The notes under the pieces are model-generated. The model had not been told where the DNA came from and did not search any database. It saw only the letters and a list, made by a program, of their open reading frames with translations. The translations under genes and the position numbers were made by a program. From the NCBI GenBank assembly GCA_030849465.1, contig JARVLF010000021.1:310001-374000 (forward strand): 64,000 nt of DNA. Direction: 5' to 3'. This DNA comes from Moesziomyces globuligerus. Taxonomy: Eukaryota; Basidiomycota; Ustilaginomycetes; Ustilaginales; Ustilaginaceae. Positions within the stretch are counted from its first letter, which is position 1. Each line of letters opens with the position of its first letter. Below are positions 27,756 to 38,643 of the stretch, piece by piece.

Positions 27756-30064
27756 ATGACCTCGGTGCTTACCAGCTCGCGCAACCATTTCGACCAGCCC
27801 GGCATGTCAAACGATCCATCACGCTATCAGTATGCCGACCCCTCTCGTGCGCTCGCCTCTTCCACCCCGGCTCCCACCACAATCAGCCTCGCAAACACCC
27901 CCTTCTCCGCATCGCCCATAAACCACCCCTCTTCCTCCTCTTCCACGCTCGCCTTGGCTGCTGCTACCACTCCAGCACCAACAATCATGACCTCGCTCCC
28001 AGCCTCCTCCGTCGAGTCCGCATCCCACATGGCTCCCTCCTCGTCCAGTTCAGATCCAAACACTCTCTACTCGGCCCTCACAAATACATCAAACCCTACC
28101 TCCCGAGCCTTCGACTCGGTCATCAGCGCGTATGCACCTTCGACGCTCGCCGACGTCTCGGCATCCTGCCCACCAGAAGGCCCCTCCTTCGCCACCACCG
28201 CTTTCGGCACCGATCTCGCCCCAGCAAGCTTTGCTCCCATGTTCGGTTCCGCCTCTGCGCTCGATCTCTCCTCCGAGCCCCTCTCGTTCCCCGTGCTTCC
28301 CGCGTCTCTCCTCGACGAGGCGCCAGAATACGAATACGTAAGTGGCACCTCTCCCAACTCCCAACTCCCAGCGCAGACGCTGCGTTTGTTGCGACTGATG
28401 TACTCATCCAAGCTTGTCAAACTTTGCCTCGTCTTCAGTCCGTCCACACGCGTTTGAACGTCTTCGAGGCGTCCGACTACGGCACCGATCTGCCCGCCTT
28501 CACCTTCGCCGAGGATGGCACCCCGATCCTCGATCCGGCCACCGAGTACGGCCTTTGGTCCACCGGTCTCGGCGTGGATTCGGCCGATCTGGCAGCGTCA
28601 TCCGCCTTCACGATTCCCGAGGACGAGCTCGCCCAGTACAGCGACGACAGGCTCGATTCGCAACCGCGCACCGCCGATCTGCACATGCCGGGCTACAGGA
28701 ACACCTTGGACTGGGCCGCGCCTCGCCCAGACGCCTCGTTCGCCTCCTCCTCCGACGATGCGCTCCTAACGGCTCCCAACGCATCCGTCCTCGCCAACGT
28801 GCACGCGTCGTCGTCGGCACCTCTCGCCGACGGCGCTGCGCCGCCTTCTGTGCTCCATCCGGGCCCAGCCCCAGACCACATGCAGCAACCCACTTCATTG
28901 CAGTCCCAACGACTCTCGCTCGAAGCCGACAACATGTACGAGTCGCAAGCGGGTCCCTCGCGCCACGGCCTCCAGAGGCCGCGCGACGCTCTCTCGGCCA
29001 GCAACTCGCCCTACGGCCGTACCCGCCCCAATCTCCAGCCCCAGCGCAGCTTCAACAATATGGCCGCCACCGCCGGCTTTTCACCCCCCAGCTTCAATCC
29101 CGAGCTGCGTCGGCTCTCCACAGGTGGCGGAGCCAACGCACGATCGGGTCGCGATCCAGTGGTGCCGAGCCAGAACATCGGACGTGCGCGTCTGATGAGC
29201 TGGCAGAACGGCCGCGCCTTCCCGGGCGAGCCCGAGTGGCAGGCGAGCTTCCCCGAGGCCGGTGGCGTGGGCATGGGTGCCGACGGTAGCTTTGGCGGTG
29301 GCGGTCATGCAATGGCCGACGCCAATGGTGCATCGATGCACGCGGGCGGAATGATGCCAGCGTCGCGCTCGTACAGCTACGGGATGCACCACTCCCCGCC
29401 CGGATTCGCGGGTCACCAGCACGGCATGAACGCCCATGCCAACGACATGATCAATGCGCTTGGCGACGCCATGGACGCGCGCATCGACGTGGACGGCATC
29501 GCCAAGTGCCCCTATCCGAACTGCAACAAGACGTTCGCCAAGAATCGCTCGTACAACCTCAAGGCGCATCTGCGCTCGCACTCGCAGCTCAAGCCGTTTG
29601 CGTGCGCCGTGTGTCCGCGCGCGTTTTCGCGCAAGCACGACCTCGAGCGCCACAGCCGCGTGCATTCGGGCGACAAGCCGTATGTGTGCGAGATCTGCGG
29701 CAAGGGCTTCCCGCGCAGCGACGCGCTCCGGAGGCACTGGCGCGTCGAGAAGGAGTGCGGCGACAAGGCGGCGGCGTTGGAGGCGAGCCAGGGGTTGGGG
29801 CTGGATGGGTATGCACACGAGAGGAGCCCGGAGCAGCAGCCACATCCGTTTGCGCAGATGCACCAGCAGCACCAGCCGATGTATGCACATCCGCTCGCGC
29901 ACCAGCAGAGCGCCGGTCAGCTCCAGCGCCCGGCCGGGTTTGCGCAGATGCCCCAGCAGCCGCAGCAACAGCAGGCGCAGCAAGCGCAGCAGGCGTTCGG
30001 CGCTCAGCAGCGGTGGTCGGAGCAGCAGCAGCAGCAACAACAGCAACAGCTGCGACGCGCGTAG
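27756..30064 (+). CDS. C2H2 zinc-finger transcription factor
   Basis: Two exons, 27756-28337 and 28439-30064, give 735 residues. The intron has GTAAGT, a CTGAT branch near 28395 and a TTCAG acceptor, in phase 0. Three zinc fingers lie at about residues 549-640: CPYPNCNKTFAKN...HLRSH with a longer loop, the canonical CAVCPRAFSRKHDLERHSRVH, and CEICGKGFPRSDALRRHWRVEKEC, a C2HC-type third finger like those of fungal Crz1 and Swi5/Ace2 factors. The rest is Ser/Thr/Pro-rich in front and Gln-rich after the fingers (several poly-Q runs), typical of activation regions. It probably binds DNA in the nucleus. I cannot say which named smut regulator, if any, it equals. Its 2.3 kb upstream region suggests complex control. 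Confidence 0.88.
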
Positions 30065-30282
30065 AGCAGCCATGACGGCTGGCACCTCTTTTTTGATACC
30101 CCCCGAGCTCGGTTTCATGGTCTGGTCGGCAGCACGAGGCTCGCCTGACACGCACGCTGCTGCAATGGTATATTCTTATCGTTCAGAGTTGACGTCCAGC
30201 GCCGTGTCCCTCACACGAAAACCAGAATGTGATGAGTGTGTGTGTTGCATTGATGAAAGTGCAAAAAGTAGAGGCGAGGTAG

Positions 30283-31266
30283 CTAGTAGCGGCTGCGTTT
30301 TGCGGGGGGTGGTGGATCGTCGTAGGCTGGACGAGAGCTGTAGCTGGAGGGGTAGTCTCTGTCTCTCTGGGGGAACCTCTGGGACTGGGAGGGAGAATGG
30401 TAAGGTCTGTTGTAACCATTGTCGAACCTCGCGGATTGTGGGGCTGCATGTGGTGGGGCTTGTTGGGGGTATCTTGGAGTAGCGTAAGGGGGTCTTTGGT
30501 TGAAGCCGCCACGGCCACCTCTGAATCCACCTCTTGCGCCTCTGAAACCTCCTCCGATTGGTTGGGGTTGTTCGATGGGTTCGGGAGCTTTTTTGGGTTT
30601 CCTTGATGATCCGCCTAGACCGCCACCGAGACGGGTGGGTTTCCAGTCTTTGACGGTTCTGCCTCTTTCTACGTCGACCATGACTCTTCGACCGTTGATC
30701 TTGATGCCTTCTGCGTCCTTGTAGGCTGCGCGCATGTCGCGTTCTCGTTCGTAGGCTACGAAAGCGTATCCTCTGCTCTTGCCTTGTCGATCACGAACGA
30801 GGACGATCCGTTCGATAGGACCATACATGTCAAACTCCCGATGTAGGTCTTTCTCCGTCACGTCGTACGCCAACCGTGCGAGGAAGAGCGTCTTGTACGC
30901 ATCCGAGGTAGCGTTTGAATTCTCCGCTGGCTTGTACTCCTCCAACCCGCGACGTTTCGTTTCAGCCTTTTCCGCCTTTCGAGCCTCCGTATCGAGCTCA
31001 GAGAGCGTGACGCGCGTATGTGTGAAGGAAGGCTCGACATCCTCTGTGATCTCGCCGCGGTCCGCAGCATCCTGCTTGATCCGCTCCAATGTCGACGCCA
31101 CGCCGGTCAGAGGCGAACGAACCGACTTGCGCTTCGAGATGAGCGAGCGTTCCTTGGGCAGAGGAACGCGATTCGGGTCCGCATCAGACTGCAGCGGTGC
31201 AGCGTATTCGAGTGGTGGCCGCGCAGCGAACAGCCGTAAAAGGCTAGGCGGAAGAAGGTGCGTCAT
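30283..31266 (-). CDS. U1 snRNP 70 kDa protein (U1-70K)
   Basis: Single exon, 327 residues from the Met at 31266; human U1-70K is 437. It binds stem-loop I of U1 snRNA and helps define 5' splice sites. The N-terminus (MTHLLPPSLLRLFAARPPL) matches the family's conserved start, which touches U1-C and the Sm ring, and this fixes the start although the frame is open to 31542. The RRM lies at about residues 125-205, with RNP2 LFLARL and RNP1 KSRGYAFVAY. The tail is Gly/Arg-rich (GGFRGARGGFRGGRGG) and then Pro/Tyr/Arg-rich, replacing the long RE/RD repeats of animals. It is convergent with the C2H2 gene and divergent from the proteasome gene. Confidence 0.94.
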   Translation of the reverse strand: MTHLLPPSLLRLFAARPPLEYAAPLQSDADPNRVPLPKERSLISKRKSVRSPLTGVASTLERIKQDAADRGEITEDVEPSFTHTRVTLSELDTEARKAEKAETKRRGLEEYKPAENSNATSDAYKTLFLARLAYDVTEKDLHREFDMYGPIERIVLVRDRQGKSRGYAFVAYERERDMRAAYKDAEGIKINGRRVMVDVERGRTVKDWKPTRLGGGLGGSSRKPKKAPEPIEQPQPIGGGFRGARGGFRGGRGGFNQRPPYATPRYPQQAPPHAAPQSARFDNGYNRPYHSPSQSQRFPQRDRDYPSSYSSRPAYDDPPPPAKRSRY

Positions 31267-31964
31267 CGTTCCTCGCACCCCCTCGATCTCGAGCTCAAAG
31301 CGTTCGTGATGTGAGCTGGTCGTGGACGTGAAGAAGCTGCGCGATGGATTGCTCGAAAGTATTCGCTTCTGCCTCGTGTGTGCGGTGTAACCGGAACCCG
31401 GGGGCTGTGTGTTGAGAGTTGTCGCGGTGGTCAACGTGGAAGTGCGCTGAGGAGTCAAGGTGAAGGTCGTCAGAAGCAGGTGGCCTCGGCACCAGCGAAG
31501 GGTGTCGTTCGCGATTTCTCCGCCTTCCGAACTTGTGGCCATTTCTTCACGGTCAAATTTGTCTTGATCGCAAGTCTAACAACTCGCTCTCGAATCGCTT
31601 GCCTCTACGACAGGCTTAAGTGGAGTGCGGTGATCGACTGTGCGTGGCCGCGCGAAGGCTGAAGCCGAGGAACGCGCAGACCACCTCGACACCCAAGCTG
31701 CGCTCCACACCAACAGGAACAAGCACCCTGTTGCGCTTCCACTCCACCTCGCGACTCCACCCTCTACCAACACATTGTCCCTACCTCGCTTCCCGCACTA
31801 CCTTTCGGCATTGCTTCCGGAGCCACGTTTCCTCGCGCTGCAGCATCCGAGAGCTGCTCAGGATCGCCTCGTCTCGCCGAGTCGAGAGTCACTACGGTCC
31901 GCTCGCACCACACTGCGCCTCTAAAACCAACAGGAGACACCACCGCATAGACACGTAGCACACC
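31267..31964. other. Divergent promoter region U1-70K / proteasome alpha7
   Basis: About 700 bp between start codons. The U1-70K frame stays open, with an in-frame ATG at 31542, but the family N-terminus starts at 31266. I see no TATA box, repeat or other gene. Confidence 0.45.
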
Positions 31965-32885
31965 ATGGCATCACAGGGCACAGGATACGATCTGTCCGCG
32001 AGTACCTACTCGCCTGATGGTCGAATCTTCCAGGTAAGCATGCTGCCTCCTCCGCCACCGCCCGCACATGCTCACATGCATTGCAGTGCATCGCTCACCA
32101 GCTGCACGGTCACTTGACCCCACCCGACGTTCCGGACCTCTCATCGTTCACACGCATGACCACTAACACACTACCGCTACGCTTTTTGTGCTCCGACATA
32201 GATCGAATACGCAGCCAAAGCGACGGAGAACGCAGGCACCGCGATTGCGATCAAGACCAAGACCGGCGTCGTGGTCGCTGTCGAGAAGCTGGTGCAGTCC
32301 AAGCTTCTTGTGCCCGGCTCGAATCGCCGCATCTTCAACGCTGCTCCTCACATCGGCATTGTCTCTGCAGGTCTGATTGCGGACGGCAAGCACCTCGCCT
32401 CGCGCGCGCGCGACGAGGCGGTATCGCATCTGGACAACTACCGCTTCGCGGCGCCGGTCAAGACGCTCGCGAACCGCGTGGCGCAATACGTGCAGGCGTA
32501 CACGCTGTACTCGTCGGTGCGTCCGTTTGGCGTCTCGGCGATCATCGCGGGCATCGACGACGTTAAGGGTCCGCAGATCTACATGATCGAGCCCTCGGGC
32601 GTCTATTGGGGCTACAACGGCTGCGCGGTCGGAAAGGGGAGGCAGCTCGCCAAGACCGAGATCGAGAAGCTCGACCTGGAGAGCCTCTCGATGAACGACG
32701 CCGTCGACGCCGCGGCCAAGATCATCTACAAGGTCCACGACGATGCCAAGGACAAGGAGTTTGAGCTCGAGCTCAGCTGGATCGGGCCCGAGAGCAACGG
32801 TGTGCACACGGCCGTGCCCGCGGATTTGAGAGCAGAGGCCATCAGCAAGGCAAAGGAGGCCCTCGACGACGAGATGGAAGACTAA
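31965..32885 (+). CDS. PRE10: 20S proteasome subunit alpha7 (PSMA3/Pre10)
   Basis: Two exons, 31965-32033 and 32202-32885, encode 250 residues (human PSMA3 has 255). The 168-nt intron is the longest in the window (GTAAGC, CTAAC near 32163, CATAG acceptor). The exon 1 product [19 protein letters not shown] is the proteasome alpha signature, which forms the gate-proximal N-terminus of the alpha ring, and exon 2 begins IEYAAKA as expected. The subunit-specific stretches [46 protein letters not shown] and FELELSWIG match alpha7. The acidic C-terminus (EALDDEMED) is also typical. It is a structural, non-catalytic subunit of the 20S core in cytosol and nucleus. Confidence 0.96.
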
Positions 32886-35800
32886 GCCCGCTTACGTGGA
32901 TAGTGGTAAAACAGCTCTGGCAGTACGAGAATTCCAGTTCATTGCATGAAAAAGATGTCCGGCGTGTGCGCAGCGGAGGTTGGCGCAAGGCGCCGCTTCG
33001 GTGCGGAGACGGGGCGCGCTCAAGCCTCGGTCTAGCGAAGAGAAGCGCAGAGCACAAGTCGACACCTGTCATGGCCTTTGTGCGAGTCTGTGTCACATCC
33101 CTCATCGCGATCTTGCCGCCGCAGGCACATTGGCAGCGGTGGACGCTCGCCGTCGGCAGCAGGAGTAGGCGTTGAAGATGGAATCTACATCCATTGTCGG
33201 GTCGACGCAGTCGCCCGCCCACGTACGGAGCCCCAGGTGGCTCTGTTCTTGTGTGGACGACGGGCGGGTGACAAAGCAAGCGGGATCCAGAGCATCCGCG
33301 GCAGCGATTTGCACTGGAGGCGAGTTTCTCGGCGACGTCCGCCTTTGTCAACCCCCATGAGCACGCAACCGGTTTAAAAAGGACCAGGCTACCGGCTCTG
33401 GTCGCCAAGATAAGCCCCGGACCGAGACACCACGATCCTTACCACCACACTCACGGGCAACACCTTGATCACACTCGTTTCAATCGTAGCACCAGTACGG
33501 TAGATCCGTCGATACGATACGATGCCAAGCATTGATACTGAAATCGGGCCCCACCTTTTTTTTCCCTCTGGCGCTGACAGCGAAAAAGTAGAGATCGTCT
33601 GGCTGGAGCAAAGCAAGTCTTTCACGTTTCTGCGGACACAAGACAACCGCATTTCGGCGATGCCAAGCGACGAGGCGGTGGCAAGGCCACGCGCCAACCC
33701 CATCCTCGGGGAGCGCGCGGCAACCATGGCTCGCCGGTCGCACAGCCTCGCCGCCTGGCGTCGTGGCAACCGTAGCCAGCCCTACGTGCACATCCGAGCC
33801 AGCATCGCAGAGCATAACCTTGCCCACCCTCATGCCGCTCGTCCACCGGTAAGTTTCGATCCCGCCGCGTTGCTGTTCGGGTCGACGGGACTTGAAAGCT
33901 TGGGTTCGAAAGGAAAAAAAAACCCCTCCCCCTCCGTCCCCACCGAGCGGTCCCCGCTGCTTGGGAGATGTGTCATCGTATTTTCCTCGCTATGAAAGGC
34001 CCGGTCCATCCCAACCTCCCCCCCACCCTGCCCGCTCCCTGGTATAGCCGCGCAGGTTGGGTCTCTAACGAGCGACGCTCCTCCGGCAGTCTCTTTCCGA
34101 CCCATACCATCCCCCCTGCCTTTAGTGGTCGACGCGCAAGCTGGGCTTCGATTCGAGATGTGGATAGCGCTTTTCCGATGCTCGTTGCCACAAATGCCAG
34201 CATGGACGCTGCTGTTTTGCCTCGAGCTTGGTCGGCAAGATGCTTGCCGCGGTAGCCGCGTACAATGCCAGCCTCGCCTCCGCAAGAGCCACTGGGCTGC
34301 CCTCCGGCAAATACAGCCCGGGCGTAGACGTAGGCTTGGGCCGAAACTTCATCTGGCCGTGGTCATGTGGGAAGGAGGAAGCCTCGTCTGGATGGTTGCC
34401 ACGATTTCCGTGCTCGCTCAGGCTTTGGAACAAAGCGGCAAACCTCATTTGGTCTGCTCCAGCGGCTGTTGGACAGCAACATCAAGGTTTGCCTCTTCTT
34501 TCTTTCCCCCCTCCCTCTCTCCCTCATCGCCGCTGCTGGAACGCCGTGGGCTGTGTGCTTTCGGGTATGGTGCGATCGTGTGGCCACTCTGGGTGCATAT
34601 GAATCATCGCCCAACATGCACTGCGCAGCTGACGAAAGCACAAGCCACGCCAAGCTTATGCTTCGAGCTAGCAGCTTTCATTCGAGGCTTCATCTTGGTT
34701 GCTCGCAAGCAGGCTCGGCGAGAAGGCGAGCAGGTTGGATAAGCTGGGCACGAGGCAGCGAAGCACTTTCCGGTCTTTTGTTGATCCGAAGCGTCGCCGG
34801 TTCTGCCTGCCCGCGCCAGAAGAGGTTGGTATTGGTGGGGTCAGGGGAGAAAAACAAGGATTGGGGGAAGAGGGGGGGAAGACGCAGAGGCCGTTGGACG
34901 TGGACAGACGCTCGCACGTTCGTCTCGGTCCCACCCGATGTGGTCCGCGAGGGTGACCTTGGCCGTCGCTCGCCACCGCCGTCTGGAGCCAAAGTCGGTG
35001 GTGGCAGATTGCGGCTCCTGGGCCGCTGGGCGGTGGAAGGGCGGCTCCCGTGCTTCCGGTGGCTTTGTCCGACTCGCTGCCTCGAAAGCCAAGCTTTTGG
35101 CTCTACCTCGGCGCTCGTCGCCGCTCGCCGCGTCAACGGAAAAATTGGTACCAACCGTCTGCCCCTAACTCTGCGTCCACGTCAACCACTGCTCTGCCCC
35201 TACTGCCTTTCCTGCGCCTCGGGCTTCCCCCCCACGCTTTCGTGGACAGCACGCTCCCGAGAATGCAGGAGCTTGGCGAGAGTACGAGCCAAACGAAGTG
35301 GCGGCAAATGGTAGCCGCAGCCAGAGTGAGGTGGACTTTTTTCGGAAGGCGCGTCGAGGGCCTCAACGCAGCCGCAACGAGGCCAAGGAGGGGCTTCATG
35401 TCGGCGACCGGCCATGTCGAAGAGGGAGCATGTCCGGCGTCTTTGAGCGAATGGGTTCCCACATCGTGCATGGTTTGCGGCAGCTCGCGCGTGCGCGTGC
35501 AGCGAGCGAGGCGGGTAGGATATGGCGTGCAGCCACACATAGGCGCAAGCGCCAAGCATCCCAGGTCAACCCACCTGCGAGCGAAGAGTGACGGCGAACC
35601 GCATGACCGCATCCCGGCAAGGCGCACCGCCGGATAAGGCCCTTTGACAGCGCCCATTGTTTTCGATGCTTCTCCGTCTCTTGCCGCGTATAAAACTCCA
35701 GCCCCCCCGCGCCTCTTTCCCTCCCTGTCCCGATCAAACATCCCGCTCACGATAACGTTGGTCCTACACGTACCCTACACGCTACTGACCCGTCAACACT

Positions 35801-35942
35801 TGCTTCCTCACCGTAGCCTCATCAGAACCTTGACGCTACATCGATCGAGACGAATCACCAGGTGGATACGAACCACCAGCCTGCTACGACGAAGAACATC
35901 GACGTCGACACGATCGCACACGCTGCACAACTCCTCGTTACG
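32886..35942. other. 3 kb gene-free region upstream of the APSES gene
   Basis: No gene could be supported. The longest frames (33522-33995, and 34367-35314 with 315 codons) have mixed composition with no domain, and matching frames occur on the other strand. The right end has a TATAAAA box at 35690-35696 and a C-rich leader. A region this long before a regulator gene is probably cis-regulatory. Confidence 0.5.
35690..35696 (+). promoter_or_regulatory. Probable TATA box of the APSES gene
   Basis: TATAAAA about 250 bp upstream of the ATG at 35943, followed by a pyrimidine-rich stretch. It is a good core promoter match. Confidence 0.5.
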
Positions 35943-37599
35943 ATGAAAGGGACCTCGACCATGACCGGGCTTGAGCTCAGCATGACAGACGGTCGTCAGG
36001 ATCCACACATGGGCCCGGGCGCGGTGCAGAAGCGCGGTCTGCCGTATTTGCGGAAAGAGGCCGAGGCGGCGCGTCGGCCGCTGGACCTCGCGCCGCACGA
36101 GGCTGGCGAGGGTGGCGGCTTCTTCATCGCCGGCCCACGGCCTGCCAAGCTCTTCCCCACGCCCATCCACGAGTTCCGCAAGGGCAAGTACGCCACCACG
36201 GGCGGCGATCGTGGCTTCATGACGGGTAAGTGAACCTCGCCAAGCCACTGGCGTCATGCGGGTCGGAGACTGACGCGACGAGGTTTTGGATGCCGACGTG
36301 TGGTGACAGTGTTCGAGTACGACGTGCGCGGCCACACGATGATGATCGACGTAGACACCTCGCTCGTCCGATTGTAAGTGATTTTCCGTTTGACAACACT
36401 CGGACATGCACAGCCACTGACAGGGGAGGTGGGATGCGGATACAGCACCTCGATCACCCAAGCACTGGGCAAGAACAAGGTCAACTTTGGTCGGCTGGTG
36501 AGGACATGTCCGGCGCTGGACCCGCACATCACCAAGCTCAAGGGCGGCTATCTGAGCATCCAGGGGACGTGGCTGCCGTACGATCTGGCCAAGGAGCTCT
36601 CGCGACGCATCGCGTGGGAGATCCGCGAGCACCTCGTACCGCTGTTTGGCTACGACTTCCCAGCGACGTGTCTGCGACCGGACTCGGAGGGGTTTGGACA
36701 GCTGGCGATCGGCATGTCGCCCAAACGCGCGCGCAAGAGGCACAACAATGGCGGCCCTCACCAGACATCGTGCTACGGCCCAAGCCTACCCATCTCGTAA
36801 GTAGGCCGACGCTCTCGGTGCAGGAGCAAAGACTCGAGAAGCTGATGCTGATTTGTGTTGGGGGTTCAGTGTGGTGGATGGGGAGACGATCGAGCACAAG
36901 ACGCATGGCGGCATGGGGATGCAGCATCAGCTGCCGGTGTTCCACTACTCCAAGGCGCCAGGATACGAGCGAGCGTGGTGTGACGATGGGGCGACGAGGC
37001 AGAGCATGTCGGCAGGAGCCGACCCGCTCGTGTGGCAGCAGTCGAGCGTCGCGGGCTGCGGCTCCAACCTGCTGCAACTCTCGAGTCTGGCTGCCAACTC
37101 GCAGCCGTGCGCGCCGACGATGGTGGAGCTCGACACGGGAGCGAGCGGAGGCAACGGCTCGCCGGTGGTCTCTTCGCCGCCCTCGTCCAACTCGTCGTCG
37201 TCGTCGGCATCGGCGCAACAGGCTTATGCCAACTATGCGCTCGTGGTGCCTCCCACGGTCCCCTCTCACGCGGCGGCGGGCTGCCAGACGCTGGGCGACA
37301 GCGATGCGAGTCCGTCGCTCTTCCTCGCGCACGCACCCGTTTCCCACCCCAAGAGCGCGACGGCGAGCGAGGCGGGTAGCTGCACCGGACTGGCCGAGCT
37401 GGGCGTGGAATCGGCCATGTCGGCGCGCTTCGCTCTAGGTCCGGCGTCGTTCGGGAACAAGCCCATGTGGAGCGAGGCGAGCCAGATGGCGGCGTACCTG
37501 CCGTCGCGGCCGATGGGGGCGAGCAGCTCGGTCTCGTCCGGCGCGCACGCCCAAGCGCCGTTCCACTTTGATTGGCATCCCACCGTGTCAAGCTCATGA
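35943..37599 (+). CDS. APSES/KilA-N DNA-binding protein, Xbp1-like
   Basis: Four exons, 35943-36225, 36310-36373, 36446-36796 and 36870-37599, encode 475 residues. All three introns (84, 72 and 73 nt) have GTAAG donors and CTGAC/CTGAT branch sites. Residues about 65-200 form the DNA-binding domain: HEFRKGKYATTGGDRGFMTV, then MMIDVDTSLVRFTSITQALGK, and the strong signature GGYLSIQGTWLPYDLAKELS, with LVPLFGYDFPATCL after it. This wording is closest to the Xbp1 branch of the APSES family, stress- and starvation-linked repressors in yeast, rather than to Mbp1/Swi6, and no ankyrin repeats follow. The C-terminal 240 residues are Ser/Ala-rich and disordered. The basic segment KRARKRHNN could be a nuclear signal. 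The target genes are unknown. Confidence 0.85.
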
Positions 37600-38643
37600 A
37601 ATGTCGTCCGCTTCGAGTTGCCGAGCCGCGAGCCTGAATCCGAGCCTGAGGAGCGGGAAAAAAGTGAGAGGTGAGTCTGAGCGCGAGCTGCCGCTTGTTA
37701 GGCTCTGGTGGAAGGCAGCCAGCGTGGCTTACGCCATAAAGCCACGGGCCTGCGAGTGAGCTTGCGAGGATGAGCGCAGCGGGCGGCGCAAGAGGCTGGA
37801 TGCGCCACATGGATGCGTCGGAGCGTGGAAGCGTGGCCAGCAGCTGTCAAAAGAGGGAGAAGGGCCTGGAATCGCGAGCCAGGGATGCACGGAGTTGCAC
37901 ACTGCCGAGCTTACAAGCCAACTCGCGGCTCTCCCGACAGCCAGGGTCGGCAACGCGGCCGAGGTCATGCGAAAATCGCCCCCTATCCTCTCAGGTCTTG
38001 GCACCGCGCAACGCGACCCAGTGAGTGCTTTTTGTCTTTTTGTCGCTTTTTTCGACAAAGGGCGGAGGGCGTATGCGCATCCATGCATGTTGGGCACGCC
38101 ACCTTGACTGCACTCGGTGCTGTAGCCACTGCACAGCGTGGCGCAGCATCGCTCTCAGCGCTCTGCATAGCTCAGACCCTGTTAGGAACAGGTGCGTGCG
38201 TGCGCTCGAGATTTCACATTTTGGCCCTGGCTTGGCAAAGCGCACTGCCAGCTCGGCGCAGTCTGGAGACCCGCCCACTCGCTCACTGGCCCCTGACACG
38301 AGGGATCGTTGCCGTGTGCTTCTTGCCTCCTCTCCACAACCCCTGCATCGTCCGAGACCCACAGAGACGAGCCTTCCGCGCTGCCCGACGAGGCTGCGCC
38401 AGCCCTCTGGTCGTCGCGTGCTTCCATACATACACATCCGCACACGCACCGCGCAAAAGCAATTCGCCGCGCCTTTCCCCACATTGGTCCTTTCGCTTGG
38501 CAACGATCTCGGACCTTTGTTGATCCATAGCATATAAAGGAGACAGACTCTTCTTCATCAGCCCTCTTCCGTCTCTCGCTCGTCCCATCGATACCCAAGC
38601 CCCGCTCCCTGCTCGGCTCCTCCGATCCACCGACTCAGAAACC
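37600..38643. other. Promoter region of the Kha1-type antiporter
   Basis: About 1 kb without a gene. A TATAAA box lies at 38533-38538, 106-111 bp before the ATG, within a C/T-rich leader. Other open frames overlap on both strands and look like chance. Confidence 0.5.
38533..38538 (+). promoter_or_regulatory. Probable TATA box of the K+/H+ antiporter gene
   Basis: TATAAA in the context CATATAAAGG, about 110 bp before the start codon. Confidence 0.45.

Noticed and set aside
31267..31542. In-frame 92-residue extension of U1-70K
   Set aside because: The family's conserved N-terminus begins exactly at 31266. The extension is Thr/Ser-rich and would separate this start from the Sm-core contact.
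33522..33995. 157-codon frame upstream of the APSES gene
   Set aside because: It includes a T-run and an A-run, has no domain and no codon bias unlike the flanking DNA.
38055..38063. ACAAAGGGC, one base off the smut pheromone response element ACAAAGGGA
   Set aside because: Single imperfect copy upstream of an ion antiporter. A near match of 9 bp is expected by chance, and functional sites are usually exact and clustered.
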